Below, piece by piece: positions 11,575 to 23,960 of a DNA stretch of 64,000 bases. How positions within the stretch are numbered: position 1 is the first letter of the stretch; each line of letters starts with the position of its first letter. The notes beneath the pieces were generated by a model that was not told the origin of the DNA, did not search any database, and was given only the letters and a program-made list of their open reading frames with translations. The stretch covers positions 252,762,116 through 252,826,115 of the forward strand of contig OY821519.1 of NCBI GenBank assembly GCA_963682025.1. The letters are read 5' to 3'. The position numbers were made by a program, and so were the translations under genes. Origin of the DNA: Cordilura impudica (taxonomy: Eukaryota; Arthropoda; Insecta; Diptera; Scathophagidae).

Positions 11575-12045
11575 TTAATTATCTTAAAAAATTATTTTTG
11601 TAAGAAAAGATAGTTTTTTAAAAAATTAAAGTATTTTTTTCTAAATATCCTTATTTAGAAAAGGTACTTTTTTCGAAAAAGGTACTTTTCAAAAAAGGTA
11701 CTTTTATGGAAAAGGTATTTGTTTATGAAAAGGTTATTTTTAAAAAAATTTACTTTTTTAAGAAATAGTAGTTACTAAAAAGGTACTTTTTTAGGAAAAC
11801 TTAATTTTTTAAGAATTTTTAGATATATGTATAAGAAAATACATTTGTTTAAGAAAAGGTACTTTTTAAAACAAAGTACTTTTTAAAGAAAAGGTGCTTT
11901 TTTAATCAAAGGCACTTATTTTATAAACGCTAATTTTAATTTATTGTTTTAATGAAAGGTAATTAATTAATAAAGGCACTTTTGTTAAAATGTACTTTTT
12001 TAATAAAAGGTACTGTTTTAATAAAATTTACTTTTTTTAATAAAA
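11575..12045 (-). repeat. Degenerate 18-20-bp minisatellite, array 5
   Basis: GGTACTTTT/TTAAGAAA units again, same orientation as arrays 2-4. It ends abruptly where gypsy pol sequence begins. Confidence 0.8.
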
Positions 12046-14080
12046 GTTTGCTGTCCCACCTGGATAAAGTTCATCCACACAAAATATTACCCACACAAAT
12101 ACAAGCTTGTTGCGTCTAACGGCACTTTAATAAACTCTTATGGCGATGTCTTAATTTCACCGACACTTAGATTGCGACGTTCTTTCTATTGGAAGTTTTT
12201 GGTTGCCGATATCTCACATTCGATCATTGGAGCGGATTTTTTAAGACTTTGGCTAGCTCGTCGATTAAACAAAAAAAAAAGCCGAATCATCGACTCCGAA
12301 ATAGTATTTTATTCCCAGGGACGTCTGGGATTGATTTCAAACTATTTGTAACTGAAAATAATGGTAAATGGTATACCATACCACGATTTACTTCCTCGTT
12401 TCCCAGATATAACCAATCCATCCACCACATCAAGAAATGCAAAACATATCATTGAACTGGTCATCGCAATGAATTGGACTTAAGTTACAACAAAACTTCG
12501 AAGATTTCCCTTAAACAAACTAGAAATTGTGAAACGTAAATTCCAATATATGGTAGACCAAGGACTTTGCTGCTCTTCGAATAGCAGTTGGGTGAGCCCT
12601 CCATACATGACAGCAAAGAAGAATAGTCGATGACTATCATGCTAGGACTATCGTCGGTTGAATTCTCAAACAATTCCTGATAGATACCCCATACCGCACA
12701 TCCATGATTTTACTCAAGGTCACGGTCTACAATATCTGTTTTTCAACGATTGATCTATTGCGATCATCAAATCAAAGCCCTTGTCCAACGAAGGATGTTC
12801 CGAAGGCGGCAATCATTACACCATTTGGATTGTTCGAATTTGAATACATTTGGGTTGTGCAGTTCTGGACAAGCTTTCCAGCGCTTTATGCATGATGCTT
12901 TGCAAGGACTTGATTTCCGATTGACCGAGAACTTCTAGCTGCATACTCCGTGGTGATGTACTATCGCCACATGCTTGAAAGCCGAAACTACATCATCTTT
13001 ATGGATTACAAGCCACTAAAAAAATACTCGTCTCAATTTCGTCAGCTTAGTTTCTTATCACAGTTTTTAACTGATATAAGCCATATCAGGGGTCCGGATA
13101 ATGTGGTTGCCGATGCATTATTTCATATCGAAGACTCTTTTGATTTAAAAGAATTAGCAGAGGCACAGAAAACTGACAAGGACTTGCAAGATTTCTTGTC
13201 ACAAAACAAGCCATCGTCGTTAAATTTGAAATCTATTCAAGTTTTGTTTGAGTCTGCTCCTATCTTCCGTGGAGTCTCCACAAATACTGCTCGTCATTTG
13301 TTCCAGAATGTTTATAAACTTGCCACATGGTAGTGTAAATACCACAACGAAGATCATTCATTGTGCCTTTTCGAATAGAGCGTTTCAATCCAGAGCGTTT
13401 CAATCACTTTGATGTAGATTTGGATCAACCCCTACCGAAGTGTAGAGGACACATAAACATCGCTACGTACATCAAGCGTTTCACTCGCTAGCCGGTACCC
13501 ATTGCTATAGCAGATGTTCGAGCTGTGATGTTCGTCCGGTTGAATTTGAACTCTTCAAGAAACTGACTCACGTTCTTGGTACGTAGCGCACCCGCACAAT
13601 GCCGTATCATCCATGGTCGAATGGAATGATCGAGAGATGGCATCGATCTCTAAAAACTTCGATCATGTGTTACAATACTTCAAATTGGATGGATGTTTTG
13701 CCAACTGTGTTGCTTGGAGTGAGAGCAAGTTTCCGTGAAGATGTCAACGTAATACCACTGAGCTTACATACGGTACTATCGTCAGCTAGCAGACGAAATT
13801 CTTAGCATTGACAGCAGATTTCAAACCCGTCACCCCTGTGCGTAAAACCAACCGTACAATTTTCGTTCATCCGCGTTTTCGTTCGACGACATGCTGGTAA
13901 GAAACCATTTCAACCTCCTTACGATGAACCTTTTCCAATAACTAAATGCACTGAAAAGATGTTTACGCTTGAGATCAATGGCCTGAAGAATACAATTTCG
14001 ATCGATCGCCTAAAGCCGGCATTCTCTCCTAAGCTTTATAATTGCAAAGACTTTAAGACCATAGCTTTTCGCGTCGGCTA
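12046..14080 (+). pseudogene. Decayed Ty3/gypsy pol (protease, reverse transcriptase, RNase H, integrase)
   Basis: Plus-strand translation in several frames gives the domains in order. Protease tail: ISPTLRLRRSF...SIIGADFL near 12150-12240. Reverse-transcriptase start: KRKFQYMVDQGLC, SNSSWVSPPYM, DYRRLNS and DRYPIPHIHDFTQG near 12530-12720. Then ITPFGLFEFEYI and the RNase H C-terminal part: SRNYIIFMDYKPLKK, RQLSFLSQFLTDI and DNVVADAL near 12970-13120. Integrase: DLDQPLPKCRGHIN and YHPWSNGMIERWHRSLKTSI near 13420-13660, then VLLGVRASFRED. The motif set resembles the CsRn1-like group of insect gypsy elements. No gag and no 5' LTR are visible: the element starts mid-protease at a minisatellite boundary. 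Frameshifts, stops and internal deletions (the YVDD region is missing) make it inactive. Confidence 0.82.
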
Positions 14081-14510
14081 ATAGTAGTTGGTGTTGAAGG
14101 AATCGGCAATTTTCAGTAACATTACTAGTTCGGTATTATCGGCAGACGTCGGTATTATCGGTAGCTCGGCTACGTTAATCAACAGACCTTGATAAAATCG
14201 GTAGTTCGATTACGTTAATCGGCATACCTCGGTAATATCGGTTACGTTAATCCGCAGACTCCGATAATATAGGTAGTTTGCAAACGTGGTGAGATGTTCG
14301 GGTATCGAATGGGGTTGATAACCGTCGTGTTGCTGTACGTCGACTGAAAAGATAAGGGATTAGCCAGAGCAGAGAGCCAAGGCTGTTGGAGTAGCGAGAG
14401 CAGACAACTGGTGTTTCTGGAGTAAATTTATCGCTGACAACTGGAGCCGATCTTCGTTCTAAATGTGTACTGATTGTTTACTTTGCAGTTAATTGATCCG
14501 AGTTTTGCCT
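14081..14510 (+). repeat. Possible LTR/3' region of the gypsy remnant with internal tandem repeats
   Basis: It follows the integrase end directly. Three to four imperfect units of about 40-50 bp built on GGTATTATCGGTAGCTCGG and CTACGTTAATC occur at about 14130-14275. No matching second LTR is present in the window, so LTR identity is inferred from position only. Confidence 0.45.
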
Positions 14511-14956
14511 AGAGATGGCAAGATTAATCGCAAAGACTGAAATAATCGATTAATTTTTACCAATTAATGATTTAATTGTATCGTAGACTTCCTTTCAATT
14601 AATTGAATTTTTAAGCGATCAATTACAATAATTACTGAAAAAAAATTTCACATGAGCCTTAGATATCAATGATTAGGAATTTTAGAAATAATTTTTTCTT
14701 GAGCAAATGAGTTTTTGTCAGTGCTTGGCAGCACTGCTTTATTGTCACCTCTTGTCATTGTATTTTCAAGAAACAGACTTACAACAAAACGGTTGTCAAA
14801 ATTATTATTTTAACAAGTGTGGATTGATTATTATAAAGTAATTTTTTTGAAGTAAATTTTTAATTTAATTTTTATTTTAAGATTTTTTAAATATATTATT
14901 ATAGTTACATAAATAAATATATATACTCAAATGCAAAATACAAGCTTCGATTGTAA

Positions 14957-16012
14957 TCTATACTAATATTATAAAGAGGTAATGTGTGTTTGTTTGTTTG
15001 TTTGTTTGTTTGTTTGTTTGTTTGTAGGAGGTAATCTCCGTAACTACCCATCTGATCTTCCTCAAATTTTCACAGAGTCTTACTGCGGATATGGGAAGTG
15101 CTATAGGCTATAACTTTTTTAATATTTTTAGTGGGCGTGGCACCTCCCACACAAAGTAAATTTTTAATATCATATACATATATTGAGTATTATGATAGGG
15201 AGAGCTTTGCAAATTTGTGTGAGATCACCTATTGTTAATATTAGTAGTTACGCCGAAAATGGGCGGGATCGGAGAAGTGGGCGTGATACCTCCCATACAA
15301 GTAATTATTCAATATTATATATCTCGAGTAGTGTGATAGAGAGAGCTTTTCACATTTCTCTGGTGTCACCTATTATTAATGTGAGTAGTCGGACAAAAAA
15401 TGGGCAGTATCGGACCAATAGGCGTGGCACCTACCATACAAATTAAATATAAAATGCCATATATCTGGAGTACTGTTATAGTGTAGTCTTGGGACTTTGT
15501 GTGAGCCCATAAGTTATGCATACGATTAGTTGCACAAAATGGGCGTGATCGGAGCAGTGGGCATGGCACCGCACGTACAAAGTAAATATGTGATATCATA
15601 TAACTGGTGTACTAAAAAAGGGAAGCTTTGAGACTTTGCACGACACCATTAGAGCTTAGTATGTGTAGTCGGACAAAAAATTGGCGGGTTCACACCAATG
15701 AGCGTGGCACTCCCCATGCAAAGTAACTATTTAATGTCATATATCTGGAGTACTTTAAAAGAGAGAGCTTTGTGGCTTTGCGTGAGCCCATAGGTTCTTT
15801 GTATGATTAGTCGAACAAAAAAAATGGGCGTGATCGAAGCAGTGGGTGTAGCTCCGCCCATGCAAAGTAAATATCTAATATCATATAACTGGTGTACTAT
15901 AAAAGGGAAAGACTCGACATTTTGCATGAGTCCATCAGATATTAATGTGAGTAGTCCAATAAAAATTGGGCGGGATGGGATTAGTGGGCATGGCACCTCC
16001 TATGTAAAAAAT
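14957..16012 (+). mobile_element. Helitron 5' end followed by ~142-bp tandem repeats
   Basis: The 5' end TCTATACTAATATTATAAAG follows an A at 14956, then a (GTTT)n microsatellite at about 14987-15025 and GGAGGTAATCTCCGTAACTA. The same 5' start occurs at 16391 in a shorter copy with a recognisable 3' end. No CTAG-type 3' end with hairpin was found for this copy before the second element, so either it was truncated or the two share the 3' end at 16838. Confidence 0.6.
15131..16012 (+). repeat. Tandem array of ~142-bp units inside the Helitron
   Basis: GTGGGCGTGGCACCTCCCA or a close variant starts units near 15131, 15278, 15419, 15558, 15699, 15842 and 15983, a spacing of 139-147 bp. Each unit also carries CATATATCTGGAGTACT, an AGAGAGAGCTTT block and AGTCGGACAAAAAATGGGCG. 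Two more units lie in the Helitron at 16391, and diverged ones at 43430-43860. Confidence 0.85.
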
Positions 16013-16079
16013 ATGAAGCACTACGAAGGAGACAGTCTTTTGACAAGTTCATTAGTTAACAATGTGATTTGTCGGGGAA

Positions 16080-16205
16080 AATATATCGCCAAAATCAAAA
16101 ATCGCCAAACGCAAAAATCGCGAAAATAAAAATCGCCCAAAACAAAAACCTTTAAAATCAAAAATGGGCAAAAGCAAAAATCGATAAAAAGAAAAATTGC
16201 CAAAT
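16080..16205 (+). repeat. Short minisatellite, AAAAATCGCCAAAA-type units
   Basis: About eight imperfect 12-15-bp units such as AAAAATCGCCAAAC, AAAAATCGCGAAAA and AAAAATCGCCCAAAA. Non-coding. Confidence 0.7.
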
Positions 16206-16390
16206 GATATTCTAAGTTCAAGGCCAATAGTTAAGTGTTGCCAGATCTAATATGGATAATCCATCTTCTTCTCATGGGCAGCTACATGTACCTTGCTCCA
16301 GGGTAGGAACGCCGAAAAATCTGATAATTGTTGTACCGAATGAAAAACAAAAAACATTGTATATCAGTATCATCAAGCATTGAAAAAAAA

Positions 16391-16838
16391 TCTATACTAA
16401 CATAATAAAGAGGTAATGTGTGTTTGTTTGTTTGTAGGAGGTAATCTCCGTAACTACTCATATGACCTTCCTGCAATTTTCACATAGTCTTACTACGGAT
16501 ATGGGATTGCTACAGGCTTGAATTTTTCTAAATATTTTTAGTGGGCGTGGCACCTCCTATACAAAATATATTTTTAATATCATATATATTAAGTACTATG
16601 ATAAGAAAGCTTTGCAAATTTGTCTCAGGTCATCTATTACTAACGTGAGTAGTCAGAAAAAAAAAATGGGCGGGATTAGACAAATGCGTGTGGTACCCCA
16701 ACACAAACTTAATAATAAATGTGATAGATCTGAATTACTGTATTAGTGAGAGACTTGGGACTTTGCGTGAGCCCTTTCATAACGATTCGGAAGGGGGGGA
16801 GGGGGAGGGTGTAGCGAAGCACACCGGGTTACATCTAG
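16391..16838 (+). mobile_element. Complete short non-autonomous Helitron
   Basis: It starts TCTATACTAACATAATAAAG after an A and ends CTAG at 16835-16838 before a T. A hairpin with GGTGT/ACACC arms around AGCGAAGC lies at 16808-16825, about nine bases from the terminus. This is the classic Helitron 3' structure. Inside are (GTTT)n and two of the ~142-bp units. No protein. Confidence 0.75.
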
Positions 16839-17145
16839 TAATATTTAAAATAATACCAAAAATATGCATTTATAAATTTTTTGATCTAAAAGATTCTTTT
16901 CAAAAAATTTTACACATTTATTCAATGAATTCATTGAATAAATATTTAAAATTTTAAAAAGAATGTATTTACTTATATCAAAAAATTTATTAATGCATTT
17001 TTTTTGTTGCCCTAACTATAACTTATAAATCGACAACTAATCGATTATTACTTAATAATTACAATTAATTGCAATCAGTTATTTTACTCATGCAATTAAT
17101 CATATGATTAATTAACCGATTATAATTATTTTTTTTGCCATCCTT

Positions 17146-20100
17146 TGACTTGCCGAAAACAAGACCAACTTTGCCTACATCAACTTTGTATACTTATCCT
17201 ATTTGACATATAAACTGTTTGAGAATTACAAGTTATATTTAAGTGTACTCTGTTTGGTATAGTGTCAAACAGTATGTGTGTGGTGCTATTAATTTGTGTT
17301 TACCTGTTATTTATGTACGTCGCTATTTGCGATGTTACAATTTTAGTGGAAAGTAGCTGATTTTTTTTGAGTAGTAGTAAGTCCACTCCACAGTTTTTAT
17401 CAGAATGTTTCAATATTTCAAGAGTGTAAAATGATGTCAAACATCTATCAAGTGAATATTTTGATATAATTGTATGGAAAGTGGTCCAGCTTTCTCAAGT
17501 AGCAGTTTGCCCACGCCAATAGGACAGTTCTATTAAAGTGAAGTTTGAGTACGATATTTCCGGTACTTGTACGATTGCAAAGGTATGTATTTGTTGCACT
17601 AAACACTAATATTTATCCTTTTCAACCACGAAAAATGTTAGTTTTTTCTACTCGAGATACTCGTTCGGTTTTGGTAGCTCAATATCTTATCGAGCAGCTC
17701 GAGTAGCGCGAGTACTTCAGTTTGACCTTAACAAATTTTATGCAAAATAACAAGAAAAATTAGTCGTTCATTTGAAATATTAATGCAAAAAACTAAATTT
17801 ACTTTAAATCATGCCAAATCTAAAAACTTTAGGACCTTGGTGAAGACCATAGCTTTTTCCATGACATCTCATTTTCGCCCTACATTAAAGAAACCTGTTC
17901 ACCTTTCTAGAAGACTTCGTTGTAGACGCGGTTGCAGGGTGATATTCAACTAAAAAATCTACGTTTTTACGAGAAAATTTATATATTTTTAATTTTAGCA
18001 AGTTCTACCAAACAAAAAGTTACATCTCGCCACTGTATAACTTAGTGTTTGATGATTGTGATGGCAACACGTATGCAAATGTGTGCGAGTGTGCGTTTGA
18101 ATATGGGGTTTGTTAAAATGTGTGTGCAATTACAATTTAAGCACACAATCATTATCATAATCCTTAATCGATATTATGGCTTACAATGAGTAAAGATACC
18201 GTGAAAATACACACACACACACATACACAAACACACCCATAGTCACAATCTTTAGTTATGGCCTGCCTACGTGCGTATACTATATGTAAGAGATTATTTA
18301 CATATGTATGAGTATGTATAAATAAACAAGTGTGTGTATGTGTAAGTCTATAATACACTCCCTTGTATAATTTTTCTGGTGGTGTTTTTCTTTTTGCACA
18401 ACCATTGACAACATGTCAATATGAATTTTGTATGTAAAACATGACTTGGCTTACACACTTACAAACTTATATTAAATTTACATGGTAGAACAAATGTCAG
18501 CGACCAAAATATGTTGACTGGGCTTGTGGATTTGAGACAAGGGCGTTGAGAGATGAACTATTTTTTCTATACAGGAAGGCACTGCCAAACTCATGGAGGT
18601 TTCATATCATGGTTCTCTGATAAATGTGGCTGCGTCTGCTAACGTCCCACCACCGCACACCGCAGCAGAGTCTACAATTTCCTCTTCAGCTTTTTATATT
18701 TTTGCATGATTATAATAATGTAATGATTCACCTTTACCGGGTATTAGGTTTCACCTTGTTTCACTTATTTTTTTATATTACTTTATTTATTTTTTGTACA
18801 TTTGTATCTCATGTTCATACGTTTAAGCCGGAAAGAGCTAAGAAAGTGTATAATTATGTGCTCGGGATGGTTATAATAATGTATAGGTTAATATCTGCAT
18901 GTGTATGTGTGTGTATTTGTATGTGTATAAGTAACAATTTTTAGCATGTTTCTTTATATTGTCAAGTATGGGATTTAGTTCGAAGAGGTAGTTATCAGCT
19001 TTAATGTTAAGCTTTCAAAAAATCTTACATTAATACTTGTTAGACATGCAAGAAACGTATGTATGTATATGTGTGCGTCGATGTGTGACTGTTTTGTCAT
19101 TCAAGATTAAGGTAGCTAGGGTAAGTAGTTGAAATATTAACAAGTAGTTATTACAGCAAATATTGACAGTTGGATGTTTGATTAAGAAATTTATATATTC
19201 GCAATTTAAATATTTAAATTTTGCCTATAGAATATTACTGCAAAATATGGTTAACAGTAAATTTTGGGAATCTCAGTAAAATTTTGGTTTAGCGCAGTAG
19301 ATTAATTGTAGCACAAAAATTTCTCCCGAGTTTTGTAGTTAAAAAAAATCCTTAGATTCTGATAAATATCGTTAAGGTAACGATGAAAAAATGTTGAAGA
19401 TAAGGAAAAAATGTAAGGGGGTTTCAGCACAAAATATTTTAAAAATTCGAAATAATAAATTAGACATACACTTGCAGGAAAAAGTATCCGTACATCTAAT
19501 ATTAAAACTGTCATATTACGAGAAAAAAAGCATGAAAATATAATTACTCAAGCTGAATTATGTACGTGTTTTATAAAATTACATCAAACTTGAAATAAGA
19601 GCAAATTTTCACCCATTTGTATGAACGTGGCTCATCTTTTTCGAGTAGTTGTTCGTCCAGAGATCCTTATCAATGGCAAGTGCTTAATTTTTTAAATGAG
19701 TCATCTGTGAATAAGGCTAATTATGGGCAGTGAGCAAATGCTTTGAAACTAGAAGAAGCGTTCTCTTTACATAATTTTTGTTAAGTCATTGTGGAAAATT
19801 TACAGGAAAATGTTATCAAACTTCAAACAAGAGCATATTTTCACAGATTTGTGTAGAAACTCAGTCGAGTAGTGCTATTCCGACGCTATAACTTTGGTTG
19901 GAATAGTTTACAAATTTTAATGAGTATTCTACAAATTTCTGAATTTTTTCGAGTAATTAATTGTTCCATCATGTCGACATTTCTATCGGAATGTTTTTAA
20001 CCTTCTGTACATATATTAAAATAGAAATATAAAATGTTCCAAATGTTCTTGAAAATTTATTTGTAAAAAGATATCAAACATATTTTCATACATTCTAGTG

Positions 20101-20402
20101 GCTAGTCTTTTTCGAGTAGTATTTAGCCCACTACACAGCTTTTAACAGAATGTTTCTTATTCAAAAATATCTAAAATTATGCCATATATTGAGTTTGAAA
20201 ATATTTAAAAAAAAAAAAAAACTGGCACATTTGTTTAAAAAATTGATCTATATTCTACATGACAGGTTATAGAGCTATTTCGGGAAGAGTCACCAAACCC
20301 TCCTCAGTAACCAAAAGAAATAGATAGTTTGTTGGTAAAAAGTTAAAATCTGCAGGCAAAAAAATTCATAAATATTACACGCAGATTTGGTTTATACTTA
20401 TT
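17146..20402. other. Non-coding region with diverged repeats and microsatellites
   Basis: No gene recognised. Blocks centred on TTTTTCGAGTAGT followed by GTCCACTCC and CAGAATGTTTC-like text recur at about 17360, 17495, 19640, 19865, 19945 and 20110, pointing to an old repeat with a period of roughly 100-170 bp. A (CA)n tract lies at about 18210-18235 and TG-rich tracts near 18070, 18325 and 18900. Confidence 0.55.
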
Positions 20403-20490
20403 TTTATACCCAATTAGTTTGACCTAAGAAAAATTCTCTAAATGCACGGTATAGGGTATAGAGCGAATATAATTATCTTACTTGTTTTTA
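20403..20490 (-). mobile_element. DINE-like repeat, 5' end fragment
   Basis: Reverse complement of the left end of the DINE-like family: the ACAAGTAAGAT-like start, GGTATAGGGTAT-type text and CCTAAGA...AATTGGGTATA all appear in under 90 bases. The rest of the element is absent. Confidence 0.6.
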
Positions 20491-20589
20491 CATGGGTATA
20501 TTGATAAAAATTATTTATTTGAGCCTTAGCTATAATTTTGTAAGTTGTACAGTTGAAGTCTTTGAAAAAAGGAAGTAATCAAAAGCGCG

Positions 20590-21271
20590 TCTGCTTAAAT
20601 AAGTACCATTTATTTAAAAAATTATTTTGTTTTACAAAAATATATTTTCTTTTAAAAATTAAATTTCCCTAATATACTTTACACCTTCTTAAAAAAAGTA
20701 CAATTTCTTAAAAAATACTTTTTCTTAAAACAATAACTTTTCTTAAAAAAGTAATATATCTTAAAAAAGTAATATATCTTAAAAAAAAGTACTCCTTTCC
20801 TTTCCTTAAAAAGAAGCTTTGCTAACGAAAGTACCTTTTGTCAAAAAAGTCTGCTTGAAAACTTATATTTTCTTTAAAAAAGTATCTTTTTAAAAAAATT
20901 TAATTTTCTAAAATATTTTCTTAAATTAATACCTGTTTAAAAATACCATTCTAAATGGTACACTTTCTAAAGGAAGACTTTTTAAAGAAAATGTTCTTTA
21001 TTAAAAAAGTACTCCTAATAAAGCACCTTTTGTGAAAAACGATTTTGTTAAAAAAGCAACTTTCTTAAAGAATACTTTTTTAAATAGGTACCTTTTCATA
21101 AAAAATTACAATTTCTTAAGAAAGTTCGGTTTCTTAAGTAAGTACCTTTCTTCAAAAGTAGCTTTCTTTAATATGTACGTTTTTCCAAAAAGTAGCTTTT
21201 CTTAAAAAAGTACTCTGACTTTAAAAAATTACTCTCTCAAAAAGTAAGTTTTCTTAAAAAGTACTTTTATA
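20590..21271 (+). repeat. Degenerate 18-20-bp minisatellite, array 6
   Basis: Same orientation as array 1 (AAAAAAGTACCTTTTCTTAA-like). It is followed at 21272 by the target duplication of the I-type LINE. The array family resumes about 160 bases beyond that LINE. Confidence 0.82.
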
Positions 21272-21282
21272 TACTCTCCATA

Positions 21283-23960
21283 AAATAAAAATGGGTCAAG
21301 AATTCGGTAGATACTGGTCAACTAACTCATCTGATGCAAATTTTTCAACAAAATTTCAATCAAATAAACAACACGCGGCTTCTAATCTGCCAATATTTGT
21401 TCCATGTAATCAAGCAATTACAATTGAAAACGATATAAACTACATCGAGCTTTCTTCTACTCTTAACAGGCTGAAAGGTAAAACCCCAGGACTTGACAGA
21501 ATATCTTACCCAATGTTAAAAAAGCTACCATATCAACTGAAAGTAAGAATTCTTAAACTATATAATTCTATTTTCTCCAACTATATCCCACAACAATTCA
21601 AGAACAGCATAGTCATACCCATTTTAAAACCAAAAAACAACAAATCACTGATCAAATCATATCGCCCTATCTCCTTAAACCCCTGTCTCTCCAAAGTTTT
21701 GGATAAAATTATTGCCAACAGGTTATGGTGGTTTGTTACTTCTAACAAACTTTTAAACAATCGCCAATTTGGCTTTAAAAAGGCGAGCTCAACAATTGAT
21801 AGTCTACTCTATGTCGACTATCAAATTGCCCATAGTCTCTCAGTTCGTAAGCACACAACTATTATATCTCTCGACTTTGAGCGAGCTTTTGACAAAATAG
21901 GTATCCATTCAATAATAGATCAACTAACAGAATGGAGAGTTGGCCCAAAAATAATAAAATATGTTACAAATTTTATGAAAAACAGAAAAATTACAGTTCA
22001 AATAAATAACAATTATTCTACACCCTATCCTTTATACAATGGTATTCCACAGGGATCACCCCTGTCAGTAATCCTTTTCATTATAGCCTACAACAAATTA
22101 TGCTCTCTAATATCGCTACATAAGGAAATTGGTTTTTGTGCCTACGCAGATGACTTTAACTTGATAATACCGTCTTCCAGAGAAAAAAATCCTGTGTTAA
22201 ACCTCAATAATCTATTTATCGACATCAATCGTTGGTGTGATTATTCCGGCGCTACACTTTCTACGTCAAAGTGCAAATATATTCATATTTGCAGACTCAA
22301 AAACTGTCATTGTGATATAGCCTCATCCAACTTTGCTATAACTGAGGTTGAAACTTTAAGGATTCTTGGCATATTAATAAATAAACACTATAGATGGAAT
22401 GACCACATTGACTATTTAACATCATCATTGACGAAAAGATTAAATATTATTAAATGTCTCGCTACCCATAAATTTAACTGCAACACTAAATCTTTAATTT
22501 CTGTTGTAAAAGCTTTAATTTTATCAAAAGTCAACTACTGTCTGCCAATTTACGGTTCAGCTCCCTACTCGGTTCTGAGGAAAATTAATTCCATAATTAA
22601 TGCGGCGATAAGATTATCGCTGGGCGCCCTGCGCTCAACTCCAATAAAAAATATGTATTTGGAGGCTAACATAAGATCTTTAAATGCACAAAATCAAATA
22701 CTAACCTCTAAATTGTTTCGTACACTACTGTACAACAGTAACACCCCTCTGACTCAAATAGTTAAAAAAACAAAACTGTCAAAAAAGATACCTAGAATAC
22801 CTTCAACTATATATAGAACAATTCAAAACTGTAGAAAACTAGAACTACCATCATTCATTAATAGCAACAAAGTCAAGAAATTTCCTCCCTGGTTACTAAA
22901 TACAGGCAGCATAGATACATCCGTACATGAATTTGCTAAAGCCAATACAGATCATTCCCAATACAAAATCTTATTTGCTTCGATCAAAAGTAAACTTTGT
23001 GACTCTAAGTTTATTTTCACTGACGGTTCTAAAACCGATATATCGATAACGTACAGTATAACTACTGAAACTGAAACAATTAAAACGGCAATCCTTCCCA
23101 CCCACAGTTCAATATTTACTGCAGAGTTGATAGCCATTCACGAAGCATTGTTATACGTTTACAACAAAAAAGGAAAATTTTCTATCTGTACAGATTCCCT
23201 TTCTTCTTTAGCATCCATCGCAAATATATCAAACTCTGAGTTTTACCCTTCTAACATTAGGAACATTTTAATAAAAAGGTTGCCGGACATAACATTAATC
23301 TGGGTTCCTGGCCACTGCAACATAAAAGGAAATTAATATGCAGATTCCGAGGCGAAATATTCAGCAAAACGCCCTTTACTTACGACACAAAACTATAATC
23401 GTAAAGACATTGATAATCTAATTGACAAACACTTTGATAATATTGACAGAGACCATTCTTTCAGTTCATCATCAACCTGGTACAAAAACATCAATCATTA
23501 TAAAAAAAATATTTATGACGTCATGACTGGCAATCAAACACATGCTAAAAGACTTGACTTCATCATATTCGAAAGGCTTCGACTAGGCCATACCAGAGTA
23601 ACACATGGATAACTATACAATCCAAATATTACACCCTTTTGTAACTGCAATATTTCATTACCAACTACACCATCACACTTTCTTTGCCAATGCACTAAAA
23701 CTGAAAACGCCCGAAGAGTAACATTTAAAAATACTAGTCCTCTACATCCACTATCCACACCCTCTCCCGATAACATATCATTAATGATTAAATTTCTTAA
23801 ACTATGCAACCTTTATAACAAAATATAACACAATTCCCTAAGTTAAGTAAACTTTTTGTAATATTTATATTGAGCTGAAGGCCTACGTTGCTATTGCTCT
23901 TAGTTAAATTAGCTTATAATTTCAATGATGGGTTAATAAATAAATAAAATAAATAATAAA
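21283..23960 (+). mobile_element. I-type LINE with 12-bp target-site duplication, 5'-truncated
   Basis: Perfect direct repeats ATACTCTCCATA flank the element (21271-21282 and 23960-23971). The 3' end is a TAA/AAAT-rich tail rather than pure poly(A), as in the I clade. The body is a single ORF2 fragment starting just before the reverse transcriptase; ORF1 and the endonuclease are missing. The exact duplication and near-intact frame make this one of the youngest insertions in the window. Its 5' boundary abuts a minisatellite array. Confidence 0.9.
21291..23828 (+). pseudogene. I-clade LINE ORF2: reverse transcriptase and RNase H, two premature stops
   Basis: The frame runs 681 residues to a TAA at 23334-23336, continues in frame to a second TAA at 23610-23612, and ends at 23826-23828. 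Reverse-transcriptase motifs in order: KGKTPGLDRISYPML (about residue 63), KSYRPISLNPCLSKVLDKI (about 122-140), ISLDFERAFDK (about 198), GIPQGSPLS (251) and YADDFN (285). The RNase H domain has FTDGSK (D near 578), AELIAIHEAL, CTDSLSSL and WVPGHCNIKGN. The first stop lies inside the last RNase H motif, where one G-to-T change in a GAA codon before YADS would explain it. A C-terminal CNC...HFLCQC cysteine segment follows the second stop, as in I-like proteins. The displayed start is simply the first ATG of a 5'-truncated copy. Confidence 0.93.

Larger units (their letters stand above)
14511..17145. mobile_element. hAT-like element ends, interior replaced by Helitrons
   Basis: The left end AGAGATGGCAAGATTAATCG at 14511 pairs with the complement of a right end near 17136-17145 (AAGGATGGCAA). 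Both ends are followed inward by repeated ATCGATTAAT/AATTAATCG motifs, the subterminal-repeat style of hAT transposons. Flanking octamers TTTGCCTA and TTTGACTT agree at 6 of 8 positions, a weak target duplication. No hAT transposase remains; Helitron sequence fills the middle. The call is tentative. Confidence 0.4.

Noticed and set aside
18164..18944. Open frames with VCVCVCVCI or similar runs
   Set aside because: They are translations of CA/TG microsatellites.
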